11,784 nt of DNA from an uncultured Faecalibaculum sp. (lineage in GTDB: Bacteria; Bacillota_I; Bacilli_A; Erysipelotrichales; Erysipelotrichaceae), in NCBI RefSeq assembly GCF_910588395.1, contig NZ_CAJUPA010000015.1, positions 43,172 to 54,955 of the forward strand, in the 5' to 3' direction. Below the pieces are notes generated by a model. It was not told the DNA's origin. It ran no database searches and worked only from the letters and a program-made list of their open reading frames with translations. The translations under genes were made by a program, and so were the position numbers. Below, piece after piece: positions 1-6,433 of the stretch (position 1 is the stretch's first letter; each line of letters begins with the position of its first letter).

Positions 1-22
1 TCGAATCCACGTACCCCAGCCA
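1..22 (+). tRNA. 3' end of a tRNA, probably tRNA-Gln (partial)
   Basis: The window opens inside a TPsiC loop (TCGAAT, with the first T lying outside). It is followed by five bases of T-stem (CCACG), a seven-base acceptor strand (TACCCCA), discriminator G and an encoded CCA end. The acceptor strand predicts a 5' strand TGGGGTA. Its weak U1-A72 pair and G73 are typical of bacterial tRNA-Gln, and the last 12 bases match the tail I recall for E. coli tRNA-Gln. The anticodon is outside the window, so the identity is inferred from the acceptor end only. A terminator follows 10 bases later, so this is the last tRNA of its transcript. Confidence 0.8.
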
Positions 23-32
23 CAGACAATTC

Positions 33-59
33 AGGAACCTCCGGGTTCCTTTTTCTTTT
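33..59 (+). terminator. Rho-independent terminator of the tRNA transcript
   Basis: A perfect 7-bp stem (AGGAACC at 33-39 with GGTTCCT at 44-50) closes a four-base loop and runs into TTTTCTTTT. It sits 10 bases after the tRNA CCA end and ends that transcript ahead of gltX. Confidence 0.9.
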
Positions 60-70
60 GCGCCCCGGCA

Positions 71-90
71 GACCGGGAGGACTCCCGGTC
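71..90. repeat. Inverted repeat between the tRNA terminator and the gltX promoter
   Basis: GACCGGGAG (71-79) and CTCCCGGTC (82-90) are perfect inverted repeats separated by two bases. In RNA the stem would be about 7 bp with a six-base loop. No T-run follows, so it is not a standard terminator. It lies 19 bases upstream of the proposed -35 box and could be an operator or simply a stable hairpin. No role is assigned. Confidence 0.55.
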
Positions 91-108
91 ATTGGCAGAC
101 TGGATGGA

Positions 109-137
109 TTGAGCTGGTTGCGCCGGTGCGGTAAACT
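109..137 (+). promoter_or_regulatory. Probable sigma-A-type promoter of gltX
   Basis: TTGAGC (109-114) and TAAACT (132-137) are spaced by exactly 17 bases and resemble the TTGACA/TATAAT consensus. Transcription would start near 144, leaving a short leader with GAGAGG at 145-150 as ribosome binding site, 10 bases before the gltX ATG. No T-box or riboswitch could fit in so short a leader. Prediction by eye only. Confidence 0.5.
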
Positions 138-160
138 AGACTCTGAGAGGATGATTTTCA

Positions 161-1645
161 ATGAAGAAAACACGTACCAGGTTTGCACCAAGCCCGACAG
201 GCTATATGCATATCGGCAATCTGCGGACTGCTTTGTTTGAATACCTTATCGCCAAGCATGACGGCGGTGATTTTCTGCTGCGGATCGAGGACACCGATCA
301 GGAACGCAAGGTGGAAGGGGCGGAAGACATGATCTACAAAACCCTGAAGGACTGCGGCCTGAACTGGGATGAGGGACCGGATATCGGCGGTGATTTCGGG
401 CCCTATGTCCAGTCTGAGCGTCTGGGGATGTACAAGGGGTTTGCCGAGGAGCTGGTGAAACTCGGCGGCGCCCACTACTGTTTCTGCTCGGAAGAGGAAG
501 TGGAAAAACAGCGCCGGGAAGCCGAGGAACTGGGAATCGGTTTCCGCTATGACGATCCCTGCCGGCACCTGTCACAGGAAGAAATCCAGGCCAGGCTGGA
601 TGCAGGTGAACCCTATGTGATCCGGCAGACGATCAAAAACGTCGGAGAAACGTATTTTGACGACGAAGTCTATGGCCGGATCGAATTCGACGGCGATCTG
701 CTGGATGACCAGATCCTGCTCAAAAGCGACGGATTCCCCACTTACAACTTTGCCAACATCATCGATGATCACACCATGAACATTTCCCATGTGGTGCGGG
801 GCAATGAGTATCTGTCCTCAACGCCGAAATACAACCTGATTTACGATGCCTATGGCTGGGAGCGTCCCACCTATGTTCACGTTCCTCCTGTGATGAAGGA
901 CGAGCAGCACAAACTGTCCAAGCGCAACGGCGATGCCAGCTTCCAGGATCTGCTGGCCAAGGGATATCTGCCGGAAGCCGTGATCAACTACCTGGCGCTG
1001 CTGGGCTGGAGTCCGGAGACGGATCAGGAAATCTACACGATGGAGGAACTGATTGAAAACTTCGATGTGAAGCGGATTTCCCGTTCACCGGCGATTTTCG
1101 ATATCGACAAGCTGACCTGGATGAATGGTGTGTATCTGCGGAACATGGATCTGGAAACCTATCATGAGACCATTCTGCCCTGGCTGAAACCGGCACTGAA
1201 GAACCCGGATCTGGATACGATGGAAATCGCGAAGATCCTGCAGCCGCGTATTGACAAGCTGTCGGATATTCCCGAAGCGGTGGATTTCTTCAACCATCTG
1301 ATGGATCACGCGCTGGAGATGTACCGGCACAAAAAGATGAAATCCACGCCGGAGCTGGCGCTGAAGTCTCTGCGGCAGGCCCGCGAGGTGATCGCAGCCA
1401 TTGCGGATGAGGACTGGAGCGAGGAAACCGTGCATGAAGTCCTGCTGGATCTGCCGAAGCAGATGGGACTGAAAAACGGTCAGGTGCTCTGGCCGGTGCG
1501 CACGGCGGTGACCGGCAAGCAGTTTACCCCGGGCGGCGCGATTGAAATCGTGAACATTCTGGGACGGGAAGAATCTCTGCGCCGGATCGACCGGGGCATT
1601 GCCCGGCTGGAGGAAGCGCTGGCCGGTGAAGAACTGGCAGGATGA
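161..1645 (+). CDS. gltX: Glutamyl-tRNA synthetase
   Basis: Cytosolic class I aminoacyl-tRNA synthetase that activates glutamate with ATP and attaches it to tRNA. The 494-residue length is normal for bacterial GluRS. The N-terminal Rossmann fold carries the HIGH-type signature HIGN at residues 17-20 within FAPSPTGYMHIGN, and the KMSKS-type loop is KLSKR at 251-255. C107, C109, C134 and H136 reproduce the C-x-C-x24-C-x-H zinc site known from E. coli GluRS. The C-terminal third is the helical anticodon-binding region. The ATG at 161 is supported by GAGAGG upstream and by the MKKTRTRFAPSPTG start. In most Bacillota there is no GlnRS, and GluRS also charges tRNA-Gln, with the product amidated by GatCAB. 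The adjacent probable tRNA-Gln fits that, but the discriminating or non-discriminating type cannot be read here. The stop overlaps the next gene's start. Confidence 0.97.
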   Translation: MKKTRTRFAPSPTGYMHIGNLRTALFEYLIAKHDGGDFLLRIEDTDQERKVEGAEDMIYKTLKDCGLNWDEGPDIGGDFGPYVQSERLGMYKGFAEELVKLGGAHYCFCSEEEVEKQRREAEELGIGFRYDDPCRHLSQEEIQARLDAGEPYVIRQTIKNVGETYFDDEVYGRIEFDGDLLDDQILLKSDGFPTYNFANIIDDHTMNISHVVRGNEYLSSTPKYNLIYDAYGWERPTYVHVPPVMKDEQHKLSKRNGDASFQDLLAKGYLPEAVINYLALLGWSPETDQEIYTMEELIENFDVKRISRSPAIFDIDKLTWMNGVYLRNMDLETYHETILPWLKPALKNPDLDTMEIAKILQPRIDKLSDIPEAVDFFNHLMDHALEMYRHKKMKSTPELALKSLRQAREVIAAIADEDWSEETVHEVLLDLPKQMGLKNGQVLWPVRTAVTGKQFTPGGAIEIVNILGREESLRRIDRGIARLEEALAGEELAG

Positions 1646-2463
1646 ACTGGATGACCTTTCTGGTCAGGATCGGTATTTTCCTGATCATCATGCTGGCCGG
1701 GTTTCTGCTGGGGCCAATCATCCGCAATGTCATCGAGAAAATGGCGCGGAATGCCCAGGACAAGGGTGTGTACACCTTTCTGGGTTCCCTGGCTTCCAAC
1801 AGCATCAAGGTCATGGCGTTCATCATCGCCCTGTCCAGCATCGGCGCGGATACCACCGTGCTGGTGGGGGCTTTTTCCGCTCTGGGCGTTGGGCTTTCCC
1901 TGGCGCTGAAAAACAACATGGCCAATGTTGCCGGCGGCATGCAGATCCTGCTGACCAGACCCTTCAAAGTCGGGGACTATATTTCGGTGGCCGGCAGCCA
2001 GCAGATGTATGAAGGCACGTGTTCTGCCATTGAGATCATGTATACGAGCCTGATCACCTACGACAATACGGTGGTCATTGTTCCCAACTCCACGCTGATT
2101 GAAAACGTGGTCACGAACTACAGCAACGAGAACTACCGCCGTATGGTCATCACCATTCCCGTTGCCCTGCACACGGATACGGTCATGGCCTGCCGGGAGT
2201 TTGCGGCGGTGGCCGGTTCGGTGAACAATGTCCTGAGCGAGCCGGCGGTTTCCTGCATCCTCAGCGGCTACAACCCGGATGGAACGGCGGCAGTGCTGAA
2301 GCTCTATGCCTATGCCACGTTTGACAATTACTGGCCGGTTCTGTATGCCATCAATGACGCCATTCAGATCCGCCGGAAAGAGCTGGGCATTGACCAGCCT
2401 TCCAGCAGCATCATGGTGCAGGAACCGGGGCAGGTCAGTCGGAAACCGGTAAGCGGCAGCTGA
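1642..2463 (+). CDS. mscS: Small-conductance mechanosensitive channel, MscS family
   Basis: Inner-membrane channel that opens under membrane tension and releases solutes during hypo-osmotic shock. The protein has 273 residues, close to E. coli MscS (286). Hydrophobic helices are visible at about 5-25, 46-67 and 71-99. The third is Gly/Ala-rich (GAFSALGVGLSLALKNN) and is the pore-lining helix. It is followed by the family hallmark LLTRPFKVGDYI (103-114) of the beta domain and by VPNSTLIENVVTNYS (147-161), then the cytoplasmic alpha/beta vestibule. The ATG overlaps the gltX stop as ATGA, and no separate promoter is seen, so translation is probably coupled to gltX. A terminator follows five bases after the stop. 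The family call is firm. Conductance and ion selectivity cannot be told, and it could equally be called YggB-like. Confidence 0.93.
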   Translation: MNWMTFLVRIGIFLIIMLAGFLLGPIIRNVIEKMARNAQDKGVYTFLGSLASNSIKVMAFIIALSSIGADTTVLVGAFSALGVGLSLALKNNMANVAGGMQILLTRPFKVGDYISVAGSQQMYEGTCSAIEIMYTSLITYDNTVVIVPNSTLIENVVTNYSNENYRRMVITIPVALHTDTVMACREFAAVAGSVNNVLSEPAVSCILSGYNPDGTAAVLKLYAYATFDNYWPVLYAINDAIQIRRKELGIDQPSSSIMVQEPGQVSRKPVSGS

Positions 2464-2467
2464 CATC

Positions 2468-2509
2468 AGCGGTAGCCATCTCTGTGCAGAGAACGGCTTC
2501 CGCTTTTTC
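2468..2509 (+). terminator. Rho-independent terminator after the gltX-mscS unit
   Basis: A 10-bp outer stem (AGCGGTAGCC at 2468-2477 with GGCTTCCGCT at 2495-2504, one T-T mismatch) encloses a second hairpin (TCTCTG at 2479-2484 with CAGAGA at 2487-2492). It runs into five T from 2504. The two stacked stems give a long, strong hairpin directly after the mscS stop. Confidence 0.85.
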
Positions 2510-2538
2510 TCTGCGCAGCCGGCGGTGTCCGCGCAGCG

Positions 2539-2567
2539 TGGACAACCGCACACATTTATCCTACAAT
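2539..2567 (+). promoter_or_regulatory. Probable promoter whose -10 box overlaps the next start codon
   Basis: TGGACA (2539-2544) and TACAAT (2562-2567) are separated by 17 bases, a near-consensus sigma-A-type pair. The -10 box covers the first two bases of the ATG at 2566. Transcription from it would begin near 2574, inside the apparent gene. Either the message starts at the GTG at 2575 with no leader, or another promoter is used. Confidence 0.5.
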
Positions 2568-3174
2568 GTGGGATGTGAATGTTTTTGATTATTACCGGAC
2601 CACGCCGGCGGTGCCGGTCACAGAGCACAGCCGGTTCTGGCGCAGGGCAGATGGCCTGCTGCGGCAGGCGGGGCTGACGGAACACAGACGGCATGAGGAA
2701 ATCGCCCGCTGCAGTGAAAGCCTGCAGGCTGATCAGGATGAGACACGGACTCTGCAGGAACTGAAACAGCGGCTGCCCCGGTTTTCCTGGAGACGGGAAC
2801 TGCAGGATCTGCCGCTCTTTCTGGCTGTCTATCTGGGCGGACTGCTGGGGATCTACGAACATGTGCTCATTCCACTGGCTGCTCATGAGCCGCTGCAGCT
2901 GAACATGGCTGTAACCCCGGGACTGCTGCTTCAGTGCATCTGGGTTTACCTGATCCTGAAGGCACTGCTGCTGCTTCTGGCGTTCGAAAAACCCGGCTGG
3001 AAATACTGGGGCGGCATCATTGGTCTGTTCTGTCTGTATCTGGCGGGGATCTGGTTCTGCAGTCATCTGCTGCAGCCGGTGCTGTTCCAGGTCAACGTTC
3101 TGCTGCTGACCATGGTGCTGGCTGCCGCCGCCTGGCTGGCATACTGCCGGCGGGCTGGGAAAAGGAGGAAATGA
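2566..3174 (+). CDS. Integral membrane protein of unknown function (202 aa)
   Basis: I do not recognise a family. About 80 N-terminal residues are charged and probably cytoplasmic (many Arg, Glu and Gln; likely helical). Four hydrophobic segments follow at about 83-104, 115-140, 146-165 and 172-193, then a basic tail (CRRAGKRRK). The start is uncertain: the ATG at 2566 has no Shine-Dalgarno sequence and overlaps a promoter -10 box. A GTG at 2575 is a possible alternative start. The next internal Met is near residue 114, inside the membrane part. The gene ends in an ATGA overlap with the following membrane protein, and AAAGGAGG at its 3' end serves that gene. The two are therefore co-expressed and may act together. 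GC content and codon use match the preceding genes. A small transporter subunit or stress-related membrane protein is conceivable but unsupported. Confidence 0.75.
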   Translation: MWDVNVFDYYRTTPAVPVTEHSRFWRRADGLLRQAGLTEHRRHEEIARCSESLQADQDETRTLQELKQRLPRFSWRRELQDLPLFLAVYLGGLLGIYEHVLIPLAAHEPLQLNMAVTPGLLLQCIWVYLILKALLLLLAFEKPGWKYWGGIIGLFCLYLAGIWFCSHLLQPVLFQVNVLLLTMVLAAAAWLAYCRRAGKRRK

Positions 3175-3890
3175 GCAACATGATGAATGTGATCCTGTGG
3201 ACAGCCGGGGCGCTGCTGTCCGGCATCCTGCTGCTTCTGGTTCCGGCCAGACTGCTGCGGCAGATCACCAGTCCCTTTACCTTTTCCAGCAAAGGGATCC
3301 GGAAAATCCGCCGCTGGCACACCACCACCGACACCCTGGGCAATGTGCTGGAGACGCTCTGTGTGATCTGGTGCTTTGTCTGGCCCTTCGTGCCCGATGC
3401 CACTCTCTGGTACGGCCTGATTCTGGCTTTCACCCTGCTGTGTGCCATCTCCCGCTGCGCCATCATTGCCCTGAAGCAGACAAAAGGCTATCCCGGTGCG
3501 GAAATCCGGGTGGTGATGGTCTGCCTGTGGATGGTGGGCATCATTGGTTTCGGGGCTGCGGGCGGCTTTTTCAACGGCAGCATCTTCGCTTTGCCGGTGC
3601 ACACCCTGGCACAGAAAGCCCTCACCGGGACGCTGCTGGATGACCTGTTCTATTACCTCAGCGATCCAGGTCTGTTTCACTATCTGCTGGAATCCGTGCT
3701 CATGCTGATTCCTCTTTGCACGCTGTGGAATCAGTTCAAGCACATGCGGCTGGAACGGACGTACAAGTCCATCAACCTGTTTTTCTTCCTGTGCAAAATG
3801 CTGGTGATTTACGCTGTGCTCATTGGCGGCGGCTGGCTGGGATTCGATTTTCTGAATTCAGTCTGGCACTTTGAATCCGTACAGGTGTAA
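3171..3890 (+). CDS. Polytopic membrane protein of unknown function (239 aa)
   Basis: No recognised family. Hydrophobic segments lie at about 6-26, 56-74, 78-98, 111-131, 168-186 and 201-222, suggesting around six membrane helices. A basic loop follows the first (KGIRKIRRWH, 41-50). The open frame extends upstream to 2934, but the ATG at 3171 is preferred. It is preceded at 3161-3168 by AAAGGAGG, the best ribosome binding site in this part of the window, and it overlaps the previous gene's stop as ATGA. Starting earlier would overlap the upstream gene by 240 bases. The operon arrangement suggests it partners the 202-residue membrane protein before it. A strong terminator follows 14 bases after the stop, closing a two-gene unit. 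Function cannot be inferred from any catalytic or binding motif I can see. Confidence 0.82.
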   Translation: MSNMMNVILWTAGALLSGILLLLVPARLLRQITSPFTFSSKGIRKIRRWHTTTDTLGNVLETLCVIWCFVWPFVPDATLWYGLILAFTLLCAISRCAIIALKQTKGYPGAEIRVVMVCLWMVGIIGFGAAGGFFNGSIFALPVHTLAQKALTGTLLDDLFYYLSDPGLFHYLLESVLMLIPLCTLWNQFKHMRLERTYKSINLFFFLCKMLVIYAVLIGGGWLGFDFLNSVWHFESVQV

Positions 3891-3904
3891 GCCTGCATGA
3901 CAGT

Positions 3905-3926
3905 GACCTGGAAACAGGTCTTTTTT
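3905..3926 (+). terminator. Rho-independent terminator after the membrane-protein pair
   Basis: A perfect 6-bp stem GACCTG (3905-3910) / CAGGTC (3915-3920) is capped by a GAAA tetraloop and followed by six T (3921-3926). It is a compact textbook intrinsic terminator. Confidence 0.92.
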
Positions 3927-4015
3927 CATTTCGGATCGTCCGGATGCAACCCTGTCCCTGTCCCCGGCCGGTCCCCCTGCTGCGCAGACACAATGGGTCC
4001 GGGAATAAATGGGTT

Positions 4016-4021
4016 TATAAT
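4016..4021 (+). promoter_or_regulatory. Probable -10 box for the aminopeptidase unit
   Basis: A perfect TATAAT lies 47 bases before the aminopeptidase ATG and downstream of a terminator, where a promoter is expected. No good -35 hexamer is seen at 16-18 bases spacing (ATGGGT at 3993-3998 is the 17-base option), so it may be weak or activator-assisted. The rest of the 3927-4068 gap shows nothing else I can identify. Confidence 0.5.
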
Positions 4022-4068
4022 GGACTGCGTAAGACAGCTGCGGCTGTCAAGGCAAGGAGGAACAAGCG

Positions 4069-5859
4069 ATGAACGAAGCTGCATCCCGGCTCGCGGCCCT
4101 GCGGGCGGAAATGAAACAGGACAGCCTGTCTGCATACATCATTCCCACCAGTGATTTTCATGATACAGAATACGTGGCGGAGTATTTTGCCGCCAGAAAG
4201 CACTTTTCCGGATTCACCGGCAGTGCCGGCACCCTGGTGGTTCTGGCGGACAAAGCCGCTCTGTGGACAGACGGACGGTACTTTATTCAGGCAGCCAGAG
4301 AACTGGAAGGCTCGGGTATCGAGCTGATGAGAATGGGGGAAGAAGGAACACCCACGATTATGCAGTATCTGGAAGAAAACCTGAAAGCCGGAGATACTGT
4401 GGGCTTTGACGGGCGGACGGTGTCGTTCAACGAAGCCAGAGAATGGAAGCGCAAACTCGCTGCCCGCGACATTCAGGTGGAAACCGGCAAGGATCTGATC
4501 AGCCGGGTCTGGACAGACCGGCCGGCCATGCCTGCCACCAGAACCTTCCCGTATCCCATTGCATACGCCGGCAAAAGCGTCTCCGAAAAACTGGCGGATG
4601 TGCGCAGCGTGATGAAAGAGGAAGGGGCAAGAGCCCATGTCATCACGAAAGTCGATGAAATCATCTGGCTGTTCAACTTCCGGGCTGATGACATTCCCTG
4701 TTTTCCCGCAGCCCTTTCCTATGCCCTGATCACCCCGGAATCCGCAACTCTGTACATTGATGAATCCCGTGTGGATCCGGAAACCAGAGAACAGCTGAAG
4801 CAGGCCGGTGTATCCCTGTCCGGCTATGACCGCATTTATGAGGATGTGAAAGTACTGGAAGGACCGGTCATGCTGGATCCCTCCTTTGTGAACTCCACAC
4901 TGGCCCAGTCCCTGCCCCAGGAACCCCTGGAAATGCCGGATCCTATCGTGGCCATGAAAGCGGTGAAAAACGAAGCGGAACTGGCTGCCACACGGGAAGC
5001 CCATCTCAAGGACGCGGTGGCTGTCACCGAGTTCATGTACTGGCTCAAGCACCTGCCGGAAGACGCACAGGAGACCGAAGTGTCCGCCGCAGACTACCTG
5101 CAGAACCGCCGGAAAGCCCAGGAGGGGTATTTTGAAGATTCTTTCTCCACCATCAGCGCCTACAGGGAAAATGCAGCCATGATGCACTACCACCCCGGCG
5201 CTGTGAACGTGCCTTTGAAGAAGGAAGGCATGCTGCTGGTGGACTCCGGCGGACAGTACATGGATGGAACCACGGACATTACCCGGACATTTGTGCTGGG
5301 ACCCATTACGGAGGAAGAACGGAAATGGTTCACGAAAGCCCTCCGGGGACACATCCGGCTGGAACAGGCGAAATTCCTGCAGGGCTGCCGGGGACTGAAT
5401 CTGGACATTCTCGCCCGGGGACCGATGTGGGACGAAGAAATCGACTATCAGTGCGGGACTGGTCACGGTGTGGGACATGTATCCAATGTGCATGAAGCCC
5501 CCAACGGATTCCGGTGGAGAATTGTTCCGGAACGGAATGACTCCTGTGTCCTGGAACCGGGCATGATCACCTCCGATGAACCCGGTGTCTACATGGAAGG
5601 CAAATTCGGGATCCGGCACGAGAACGAGATCCTGGTGAAGAAAGCCGGAAAGAACCGGTACGGTCAGTTCCTGGAATTTGAGCCCCTGACCTTTGTGCCC
5701 TTTGACCGGGATGGTCTGGATCCGGCACTGATGACCGGCGACGAAATCCGCTGGCTGGATGACTATCACCGGCAGGTGCTGGAGAAAGTCGGCCCCCGTC
5801 TGCAGGACGAGGCCATCCGGACCTGGCTGCAGGACGTGACCCGGCCGCTGCAGGGATGA
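4069..5859 (+). CDS. Xaa-Pro aminopeptidase (aminopeptidase P, peptidase M24B, three-domain type)
   Basis: Probably cytosolic metalloprotease that removes an N-terminal residue followed by proline. At 596 residues it has the long architecture of human XPNPEP1: two creatinase-like N-terminal domains (about 8-140 and 160-300), the pita-bread M24 catalytic domain (about 310-525) and a short C-terminal extension (about 535-594). It is therefore longer than the two-domain E. coli PepP, and no symbol is given. All five metal ligands can be placed: D392 in VDSGGQ, D403 in TTDITR, H466 in GTGHGVGH, E504 in TSDEPGVY and E518 in IRHENE. Further conserved histidines are H373 and H375 in MMHYHPG and H475 in SNVHE. 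No signal peptide is seen. AAGGAGG at 4054-4060 sits 8 bases before the ATG. The stop overlaps the next gene's ATG. Confidence 0.95.
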   Translation: MNEAASRLAALRAEMKQDSLSAYIIPTSDFHDTEYVAEYFAARKHFSGFTGSAGTLVVLADKAALWTDGRYFIQAARELEGSGIELMRMGEEGTPTIMQYLEENLKAGDTVGFDGRTVSFNEAREWKRKLAARDIQVETGKDLISRVWTDRPAMPATRTFPYPIAYAGKSVSEKLADVRSVMKEEGARAHVITKVDEIIWLFNFRADDIPCFPAALSYALITPESATLYIDESRVDPETREQLKQAGVSLSGYDRIYEDVKVLEGPVMLDPSFVNSTLAQSLPQEPLEMPDPIVAMKAVKNEAELAATREAHLKDAVAVTEFMYWLKHLPEDAQETEVSAADYLQNRRKAQEGYFEDSFSTISAYRENAAMMHYHPGAVNVPLKKEGMLLVDSGGQYMDGTTDITRTFVLGPITEEERKWFTKALRGHIRLEQAKFLQGCRGLNLDILARGPMWDEEIDYQCGTGHGVGHVSNVHEAPNGFRWRIVPERNDSCVLEPGMITSDEPGVYMEGKFGIRHENEILVKKAGKNRYGQFLEFEPLTFVPFDRDGLDPALMTGDEIRWLDDYHRQVLEKVGPRLQDEAIRTWLQDVTRPLQG

Positions 5860-6314
5860 AAGAACGGATGTTTGACATGGAATGCCCGGAATGCGGGCAT
5901 TCTTTTCAAATCAGGCGGGATACGCTGCTCAGTGCCGGCAGCTCCCGGGATGAAATGATCCGCAGCGGGGCGTGGTTCCGCCACCGGTGCTCCCGCTGTC
6001 AGTGCGTGTTTTCCATGGTGCATCCGTTTCTGTACCGCAACCACGCCAGAGGCTACATCGCCGTTCTGTCCCCTGAAGGAGACATGCCGGAGATCACCGA
6101 GGAGAAAACCGTGGCGCTGGCCCGGGATCCGGATGCCTTCTGCGAGCTGGTGCGGATCCTGGATCAGGGGCAGGATCCTGACCGGATCTGCCGCATCCGG
6201 GATGTGGTCCGCAAAAAGACAGGACGCAGTGCACTGCGGTATGAAACAGCGGGAAATGGCATCCTGTGGTTCTTCGATGCCGATGGCAGTCTGGCCATCC
6301 GGGATCCGGGCTGA
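5856..6314 (+). CDS. CpXC-domain protein (zinc-ribbon-like, function unknown)
   Basis: A 152-residue soluble protein. The N-terminal part fits the Pfam CpXC domain as I remember it: CPECGHSF at residues 10-17, then RHRCSRCQC at 43-50, then HPFLYRNHARGYIAVL at 56-71. C10, C13, C45 and C48 (with C50 adjacent) can form a four-cysteine metal site. Residues 85-152 look like a mixed alpha/beta domain with no motif I know. Proteins with this domain are common in Bacillota, but their role is unknown. The ATG overlaps the aminopeptidase stop (ATGA), so it is probably translated by coupling. In-frame ATGs at 5868 and 5877 are less likely alternatives because they would break the overlap. A terminator follows about 30 bases after the stop. 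GC content matches the preceding genes. Confidence 0.85.
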   Translation: MKERMFDMECPECGHSFQIRRDTLLSAGSSRDEMIRSGAWFRHRCSRCQCVFSMVHPFLYRNHARGYIAVLSPEGDMPEITEEKTVALARDPDAFCELVRILDQGQDPDRICRIRDVVRKKTGRSALRYETAGNGILWFFDADGSLAIRDPG

Positions 6315-6344
6315 TGGAAGTGGGCGGCAGGAGAGTGTAAGAAG

Positions 6345-6373
6345 AAGGGCTGAAATATGATCCAGCCTTTTTT
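6345..6373 (+). terminator. Rho-independent terminator after the CpXC gene
   Basis: GGCTG (6348-6352) pairs with CAGCC (6363-6367) around a 10-base loop, and flanking A/G bases can pair with the first T residues. Six T follow (6368-6373). It closes the aminopeptidase-CpXC unit and marks the border with the AT-richer restriction-modification operon. Confidence 0.8.
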
Positions 6374-6384
6374 CTGTTTTCTTT

Positions 6385-6413
6385 TTGATGTACTATTAAT
6401 TTAAGAATTTAGT
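6385..6413 (+). promoter_or_regulatory. Possible promoter of the restriction-modification operon
   Basis: The 60 bases before hsdR are very AT-rich for this window. TTGATG (6385-6390) and TTTAGT (6408-6413) with 17-base spacing are the best pair, each matching four of six consensus bases. TACTAT at 6391-6396 is an alternative -10 box. A GGGAG ribosome binding site is at 6423-6427, 6 bases before the hsdR ATG. A promoter must lie here because a terminator precedes it, but the exact boxes are a guess. Confidence 0.3.
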
Positions 6414-6433
6414 CATTCAAACGGGAGCAGACT

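Noticed and set aside
60..160. T-box leader or riboswitch upstream of gltX
   Set aside because: The gap is only 100 bases, the proposed leader is under 20 bases, and no T-box sequence or antiterminator pairing was seen.
58..240. Short open frame (60 codons) across the gltX promoter and start
   Set aside because: It overlaps the terminator, promoter and N-terminal codons of gltX, and its translation shows no family features.
1480..3066. Long open frame on the minus strand (528 codons) opposite gltX, mscS and the first membrane protein
   Set aside because: It crosses several well-supported plus-strand genes, a terminator and a promoter. Its translation is rich in His, Gln, Arg and Pro without any domain, which is typical of the antisense shadow of GC-rich genes.
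2934..3170. Upstream extension of the 239-residue membrane protein to a start at 2934
   Set aside because: It would overlap the previous gene by 240 bases, and the added residues are not hydrophobic in the pattern of a membrane protein. The ATG at 3171 has AAAGGAGG and an ATGA overlap.
4015..5769. Long open frame on the minus strand (584 codons) opposite the aminopeptidase
   Set aside because: It mirrors a gene with all catalytic residues identified. The low-complexity His/Gly/Phe composition and lack of a recognisable start signal mark it as a shadow.
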